From Bifidobacterium saguini DSM 23967 (GTDB lineage: Bacteria; Actinomycetota; Actinomycetes; Actinomycetales; Bifidobacteriaceae), in contig NZ_JGZN01000008.1 in assembly GCF_000741715.1 (NCBI RefSeq), positions 248,001 to 312,000 on the forward strand: 64,000 nucleotides of DNA. The letters are read 5' to 3'. Positions 59,275-64,000 of the stretch are shown here, piece by piece. Made by a program: the position numbers and the translations under genes. Under the pieces are notes generated by a model. That model saw nothing but the letters and a program-made list of their open reading frames with translations, had not been told where the DNA came from and searched no databases. How positions within the stretch are numbered: the first letter of the stretch is position 1; every line of letters begins with the position of its first letter.

Positions 59275-61851
59275 ATGGCACGTCACCATCATCAGAAGAA
59301 TGAAGCATCAACAACGCTGAGTCCTTCGCAACGGTACGCATCATTCCAAAAGGTCAAGCAGCGCAGAGCATCGATTGCAGCACGGTTTGCCGCAACGCTG
59401 CCCTTTGATTTAGACGATTTCCAAACCGAAGCCAATGAGGCATTGGAACAAGGCAGCAATGTACTGGTTGCAGCGCCTACCGGTGCCGGTAAAACAGTGG
59501 TAGCTGACTTTGCCATATATCTTGCTCAGGAACGTAATGTCAAAGCGTTCTACACCACTCCCATTAAGGCGCTAAGCAACCAGAAATACCATGATTTGGT
59601 GGAGATTTATGGCCAGGATAAGGTAGGCCTGCTCACTGGAGATACCTCTATCAATTCCGAAGCGGATATCGTGGTGATGACCACTGAAGTGCTCCGCAAC
59701 ATGATTTATGAGCGTTCAACAACCTTGACGGCATTGCGCTATGTGATTTTGGATGAGGTGCATTATCTCGCCGACCGCTTCCGTGGGCCGGTTTGGGAAG
59801 AGGTTATCATCCATTTGCCGCAAACGGTGAGAATCGTTGGCCTATCGGCCACCGTATCCAATGTGGAAGATTTCTCGAACTGGATTTCCTCGGTTCGCGG
59901 AGACACCAAACTGGTTATCAGCGAGCATCGTCCGGTGCCGCTTGAACAGCATGTTATTGTGCAGGCTGATGATCATACCGAACCTGAGGTCCTTGATTTA
60001 TACCGCAGGGATGGCAACGGTCAGCAGACCACCAAGCTCAATCCGGAACTCATCAATACGCTGGATAGATTTGACCGCAAGGCGGCACGACGCCGCGGTG
60101 AACAGCGTCCAGACAAGCGTAAAGGGTTCAAGGGGAAAGGCCCGAAAGGCCATATGCCCAAACCGCAGCGTCATACGCCTCGCCGCTGGGCGGTAGTCGA
60201 TGAGTTGAATTTCCTCGGCATGCTTCCAGGTATTTACTTCATCTTCTCTCGTAATGGCTGCGATCAAGCTGTGGAACAGTGCATCAATGCTGGTCTGGAG
60301 CTCACCACCGATGAGGAAGCGGTTAAGATTCGCCGCATCGTAGATGAAATGGTGTCTGGGCAACTGAGTCAAGAGGATTTGAAGGCCCTTCATTTCTCGA
60401 GGTTCCGTTTTGCTCTGGAAGAAGGTTTTGCCTCACATCATGCCGGTATGATTGCTTTATTCCGCCAGATTGTCGAACGGCTCTTTGAAGAGGGGCTCGT
60501 CAAAATGGTGTTCGCCACTGAGACACTGGCTTTGGGTATCAATATGCCAGCGCGTTGCGTGGTGGTGGAAAAGCTCGAGAAGTTCAATGGAACCGGCCAT
60601 GTGGCACTTACGCCAGGAGAGTTCACTCAGCTCACTGGCCGTGCTGGCAGACGTGGCATCGATACGATTGGCCATGCCATTGTGGTTGATCATCAGGACT
60701 TCGTACCTGCTACTGCAGCAGCACTGTCATCCAAGCGTGTTTACCCGTTGCACTCCAGTTTCCGGCCAACATTCAATATGGCTGTGAATCTGCTGAACAC
60801 CAGCGATTATGAGACCGCACGCGTCACGTTGGATCAATCATTCGCGCAATGGGAAGCCAACGAATCGGCATGGCAGCTCGAATCGCAAATCACCACATTG
60901 AAGAACGCTTTGGAAGGCTATGAACAGGCGTTCCAATGCAATCATGGTGATTTCAAGGAATTCATGACCATTCGCATGCAGTTAAGCGAGGTTGAAAAAG
61001 AAGGACGCCGCAAACTCAAGCATGAAATATTCCTCACCGAGCAGGATCGTACCCATGCGTTCCAACAACTCGATGAGAAAATCAGTACGCTGCGCAAAGC
61101 CGAACGTGAGCATCCTTGCCGTAATTGCCCGGACCTTCAGCAGCATCTCAAGTGGGGTCATCGGTGGGCGCGAGAGACACGAGAACTCGCACGAGTACAG
61201 AATCGTTATGATTCACGCACCGGTTCCGTGGCAAGACAATTCGATCATATATGCGATATCCTGTGCCAGCTTGGTTATTTGGATAAGCATGAGCATGATT
61301 CAGGCCATATCGATATGACGCTTACGGATAAAGGCCGACTGCTGCGTCGAATCTACAGTGAGCATGACCTCGAATTATGCGAAGCGTTGTTGGCGGGAAC
61401 GTTCAACAAACTCGACGCTCGAGGATTCGCCGCCGTACTGTCCAGTCTTGTCTATGAATCACGCCGAGGTTCACAAGGGGAACCCCGCCATTATCCAGGT
61501 GGCATTTCCGGTAGGATTGCGATCGCCTCGTCACAACTTAAAGGCATATGCGCTGACATCGATATGTTGTGCGAGGATCACGGTCTTGATGAAATGCAGC
61601 AACCTGACTGCGGCATCGTCGATATCATGTACGAGTGGGCAGATGGTGGATCACTGGCATCCTGCTTGTACGGCACCGACATGACCGGCGGTGATTTTGT
61701 GCGTACCGCAAAACGTCTGGCTGATGTACTTCAACAGGTTGCCGTTGCAGGATCGTTGCCTATGGATGGGGGAGATGCACTGCAAGACATCGCCCATGAG
61801 GCAGCGGACCGTGTCAATCGAGGAATTGTCTCCTATTCCGGAGTTGAATAA
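59275..61851 (+). CDS. helY: HelY-like DEAD/DEAH RNA helicase (Ski2/Mtr4 type)
   Basis: 858 aa. Motif I PTGAGKT, motif II DEVHYLADRFRGPVWEE, motif III SATVSN, motif VI QLTGRAGRRGIDT; a long helical/beta region and C-terminal DSHCT-like module (YEWADGGSLASC...GDFVRTAKRLADVLQQVA) complete the actinobacterial HelY architecture. It belongs to RNA metabolism rather than to the prophage. Confidence 0.92.
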   Translation: MARHHHQKNEASTTLSPSQRYASFQKVKQRRASIAARFAATLPFDLDDFQTEANEALEQGSNVLVAAPTGAGKTVVADFAIYLAQERNVKAFYTTPIKALSNQKYHDLVEIYGQDKVGLLTGDTSINSEADIVVMTTEVLRNMIYERSTTLTALRYVILDEVHYLADRFRGPVWEEVIIHLPQTVRIVGLSATVSNVEDFSNWISSVRGDTKLVISEHRPVPLEQHVIVQADDHTEPEVLDLYRRDGNGQQTTKLNPELINTLDRFDRKAARRRGEQRPDKRKGFKGKGPKGHMPKPQRHTPRRWAVVDELNFLGMLPGIYFIFSRNGCDQAVEQCINAGLELTTDEEAVKIRRIVDEMVSGQLSQEDLKALHFSRFRFALEEGFASHHAGMIALFRQIVERLFEEGLVKMVFATETLALGINMPARCVVVEKLEKFNGTGHVALTPGEFTQLTGRAGRRGIDTIGHAIVVDHQDFVPATAAALSSKRVYPLHSSFRPTFNMAVNLLNTSDYETARVTLDQSFAQWEANESAWQLESQITTLKNALEGYEQAFQCNHGDFKEFMTIRMQLSEVEKEGRRKLKHEIFLTEQDRTHAFQQLDEKISTLRKAEREHPCRNCPDLQQHLKWGHRWARETRELARVQNRYDSRTGSVARQFDHICDILCQLGYLDKHEHDSGHIDMTLTDKGRLLRRIYSEHDLELCEALLAGTFNKLDARGFAAVLSSLVYESRRGSQGEPRHYPGGISGRIAIASSQLKGICADIDMLCEDHGLDEMQQPDCGIVDIMYEWADGGSLASCLYGTDMTGGDFVRTAKRLADVLQQVAVAGSLPMDGGDALQDIAHEAADRVNRGIVSYSGVE

Positions 61852-61941
61852 TCAGCTGAATCATCGGTACGGGAATAGGTACCAAGTCCGAACTGTTGCG
61901 TACAGTAGTACGGTTACTGAAATTGCAAGGAGGATGCCAAT

Positions 61942-62289
61942 ATGGCAGAACGTAGCCTTAGGGGTATGAGCATCGGAGCGAAGTCGCTGGAATCCGACGA
62001 TAATGTGGATTTCGCCGCAAGGAACGATGTGGCATACGTGTGCCCGAAGGGTCACCGTACCATCTTGCCGTTCGCTGAAGGCGCTGAAGTGCCGGATGAG
62101 TGGGAATGCCGTTGTGGTTCCGTGGCACATCGCGAAGGCGATGATGACCGTGAAGCTGACGAGATCAGCAAGCCGAGCCGTACGCATTGGGATATGCTGC
62201 TGGAACGCCGCAGTGAGGAAGAACTTGCCAAGCTGCTCGAGAAGCGTCTGCAAATGCACCGTGACGGTTGGATTCCTGATTACGAGTGA
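61942..62289 (+). CDS. rbpA: RNA polymerase-binding protein RbpA
   Basis: 115 aa, actinobacteria-specific transcription factor. N-terminal RSLRGMSIGAKSLESD, zinc-like core YVCPKGH and WECRCGS, C-terminal sigma-binding SKPSRTHWDMLLERRSEEELAKLLEKRL. AAGGAGG precedes ATG. Confidence 0.96.
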   Translation: MAERSLRGMSIGAKSLESDDNVDFAARNDVAYVCPKGHRTILPFAEGAEVPDEWECRCGSVAHREGDDDREADEISKPSRTHWDMLLERRSEEELAKLLEKRLQMHRDGWIPDYE

Positions 62290-62334
62290 TGATTTGCTCC
62301 TAATTTCACGGAGCAAGTTGAACAACACGTAAAC

Positions 62335-62363
62335 TTATGCCCAGTCAAAGCGACTGGGCATAA
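62335..62363 (+). terminator. Terminator of rbpA
   Basis: TTATGCCCAGTC and GACTGGGCATAA around a 5-base loop; a smaller TTGCTCC/GGAGCAA hairpin lies just before it. Confidence 0.7.
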
Positions 62364-62445
62364 TCATTGCTGGACATGTTGCTCATACTGCTGGATACAG
62401 CATCGGCAACGCACATCTCAAGAAAGAAAACAGGGGAGTACCTTC

Positions 62446-63165
62446 ATGGCACAGCATCCGAGGAATGTGGTTCTGCTTGATCTCGATGGCACGCTGACTA
62501 AGTCTGATGGCGGTATCATCGCATCCGTTGTTAAGACGTTTGAAGCGCTGGGTCGCCCTGTACCGGACGACGCTGAGCTGAAGCGATTCATCGGACCTGC
62601 CATTATCGAATCCCTGGCACGTAACCATGTGCCGGCCGACGAGCTCGACCATGCAGTCGACATCTACCGCAGCTATTACGCGGATAAAGCCGTATTCGAC
62701 GATCCGAATGAGCCTGGCAACAAGGTGCCCGGCCGCTTGGTGAATGTGGTATTCCCAGGTATCCGCGAGCAGCTTCTGAAGCTTCGCGAGGACGGCTATT
62801 ATCTAGCATTGGCCAGCTGCAAGCCTGAATACCAGTGCATTCCGATTTGCGAGCATTTCCACCTGACCGAATTGCTCGATGGCATTTACGGCGCGTCCAA
62901 AGACAACACTCGTCTCGACAAGGATCAGGTTATCCGTTATTGCTTCGACAAGATTGGCTTTGACCCGGCACAGGGGGATAAAGCCGTGATGATCGGCGAC
63001 CGTTATACCGATATCGATGGTGCCCGTGCTTGTGGGTTGGACACTATTGGATGCCGTTGGGGTTATGCGCCGGAAGGTGAAATGGAAGAACACGGCGTCT
63101 ACGAAATCATTGAGACGACTGATCAGCTCGAAGATGCAGTGAACCGTTACTTCGCTTCACACTGA
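62446..63165 (+). CDS. HAD-superfamily phosphatase (phosphoglycolate phosphatase-like)
   Basis: 239 aa. Motif I LLDLDGTLTKS, cap domain about 20-80, motif II LALASCK, motif III Lys about 155, motif IV VMIGDRYTDIDGARACGLDTIG. Substrate unknown. Confidence 0.88.
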   Translation: MAQHPRNVVLLDLDGTLTKSDGGIIASVVKTFEALGRPVPDDAELKRFIGPAIIESLARNHVPADELDHAVDIYRSYYADKAVFDDPNEPGNKVPGRLVNVVFPGIREQLLKLREDGYYLALASCKPEYQCIPICEHFHLTELLDGIYGASKDNTRLDKDQVIRYCFDKIGFDPAQGDKAVMIGDRYTDIDGARACGLDTIGCRWGYAPEGEMEEHGVYEIIETTDQLEDAVNRYFASH

Positions 63166-63186
63166 TTGACCTTATTGGAATTTGAC

Positions 63187-63226
63187 GCTGGAGGGTATTG
63201 TATCTGCAGATACAATACCCTCCAGC
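63187..63226. repeat. 40-bp perfect palindrome
   Basis: GCTGGAGGGTATTGTATC followed by TGCA and its full complement, symmetric over all 40 bases. No T-run follows on the plus strand; it may end the HAD and the opposing gene's transcripts. Confidence 0.75.
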
Positions 63227-63312
63227 TACTTGTGAAGTAAGTCCGATACGGGAGTGACTCTCATCTCAGAAGATAAAAGTACAATCCAATCTGACATAAC
63301 GTACATTATCGG

Positions 63313-63714
63313 CTATTTTGCCATATCGTCATTCTTATGGACGGCAACGCCAAGTTGCCGATCCATTTCGGTTTCCATCGCATTATGTGCTTGCACATAC
63401 ATGACCACAATCTCAAGCATCACCAAAACAATAATGATGATAGCCGCGGCCAAAGCATTCATTTCATAGAAATCGCGAACATCAACATCCATATAACCAG
63501 CGGTCAACGCATATACGGGAAACGGCACAATTGCCATAACAAACGACACAACATGCAGCATCACCATGTTCCAGCTGACCGGATATACAGGCGGACGTTT
63601 GCTACGTGGCATAAATAAATGACCTCGCATAATGGTCACGCAAATGATGTTGAATGCTAGTACGGCTGCGATAATCCACAGCAATGCCGGCAGTAATTCG
63701 ACAAACATCGTCAT
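63313..63714 (-). CDS. Membrane protein, unknown
   Basis: 133 aa with about three TM segments (LLPALLWIIAAVLAFNIICV, VMLHVVSFVMAIVPFPVYAL, LAAAIIIIVLVMLEIVVMYV). No recognised family. Confidence 0.65.
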   Translation of the reverse strand: MTMFVELLPALLWIIAAVLAFNIICVTIMRGHLFMPRSKRPPVYPVSWNMVMLHVVSFVMAIVPFPVYALTAGYMDVDVRDFYEMNALAAAIIIIVLVMLEIVVMYVQAHNAMETEMDRQLGVAVHKNDDMAK

Positions 63715-63828
63715 ATCGTCTCCATGTTGTCTAGTTCAGTCAGTTCATATTGGTACATCAGTTTTGCGCGGATAAAGAAAGACGATTTGCTGATATGCTC
63801 AACAAATCGTCCAAATAATTTTCGACGG

Positions 63829-64000
63829 CTAAGCCATTTCGCGTTGCAGTCTGCGCGCTTCAAGTTTTTTGCGCATACGCATTGCGGTCAGCTCATCAAT
63901 CGGCCGATTAGTGCTGATTTTCACCGACTGCGCTTCCAAATCGACATAATCCTCGTGCTCTAATGCGGCCTCAATCTGATGCCACAGCGAGCCTACAGAC
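63829..64000 (-). CDS. C-terminus of an unidentified protein, cut by window edge
   Basis: 57 residues, reading ...LWHQIEAALEHEDYVDLEAQ and ending KISTNRPIDELTAMRMRKK then LEARRLQREMA, stop at 63829. Helical, basic end. Family not recognised. Confidence 0.6.
   Translation of the reverse strand, partial: SVGSLWHQIEAALEHEDYVDLEAQSVKISTNRPIDELTAMRMRKKLEARRLQREMA

Overview
The window is actinobacterial and looks like Bifidobacterium, probably near B. longum. It is GC-rich and carries RbpA, a fused double WYL regulator, a HelY-type helicase, a UDPGP-family UTP-glucose-1-phosphate uridylyltransferase, and a prophage with collagen-like fibres and a recombinase-driven receptor-binding shufflon. Species rests on my recognition of proteins, not on a database search.

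Layout. (1) 1-6,953, minus strand: type I-C CRISPR-Cas operon, cas3 then cas5c-cas8c-cas7-cas4. cas4 runs off the left edge, and the array, cas1 and cas2 are outside. Between cas3 and cas5c, on the plus strand, lies a lone CRISPR-repeat-like element, a spacer-like segment and a terminator hairpin. The spacer-like segment matches the cas5c promoter next to a TTC motif, at 15 of 17 positions with mismatches only at 6 and 12. This is the signature expected of a crRNA-like RNA that guides Cascade to repress its own operon (CreR type). (2) 7,000-9,140: a RelE/HigA-type toxin-antitoxin pair, a decayed phage capsid/scaffold fragment and an orphan immunity-like gene. (3) 9,141-15,754: TetR/drug-efflux pair with twin operators, a GNAT, then a glycerol-dehydrogenase-like gene, a second MFS transporter and an AraC regulator, this last block flanked by 43-bp direct repeats.

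(4) About 16,000-55,063: a complete-looking siphovirus prophage, mostly read leftward. From right to left: integrase beside a tRNA 3' fragment; two HicAB modules; ImmA plus CI-like repressor facing a second repressor across repeated CCATATGG operators; early genes (excisionase-like, YqaJ exonuclease, RecT, SSB, nuclease, replisome organizer with internal iterons); a second copy of the RelE/HigA module; tRNA-like genes; HNH, terminases, portal, a MuF protein with a C-terminal metallopeptidase-like toxin domain, scaffold, capsid, connectors, tail genes with a -1 frameshift, tape measure, Dit, tail hub, collagen-like fibres, an invertible receptor-binding cassette with its tyrosine recombinase, and lysis genes.

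(5) 55,070-64,000: conserved chromosome, plus strand: ugpA, PafBC-like WYL regulator, small membrane protein, HelY-like helicase, rbpA, HAD phosphatase, then two minus-strand genes, the last cut by the right edge.

How it fits together: the window is an accessory locus between the CRISPR operon and a tRNA. It stacks defence (CRISPR-Cas, toxin-antitoxin), phage remnants and a live-looking prophage. Three short genes or cassettes carry apparent one- or two-base frameshifts (about 19,690; 21,500; 43,320), which may be real decay or assembly errors.
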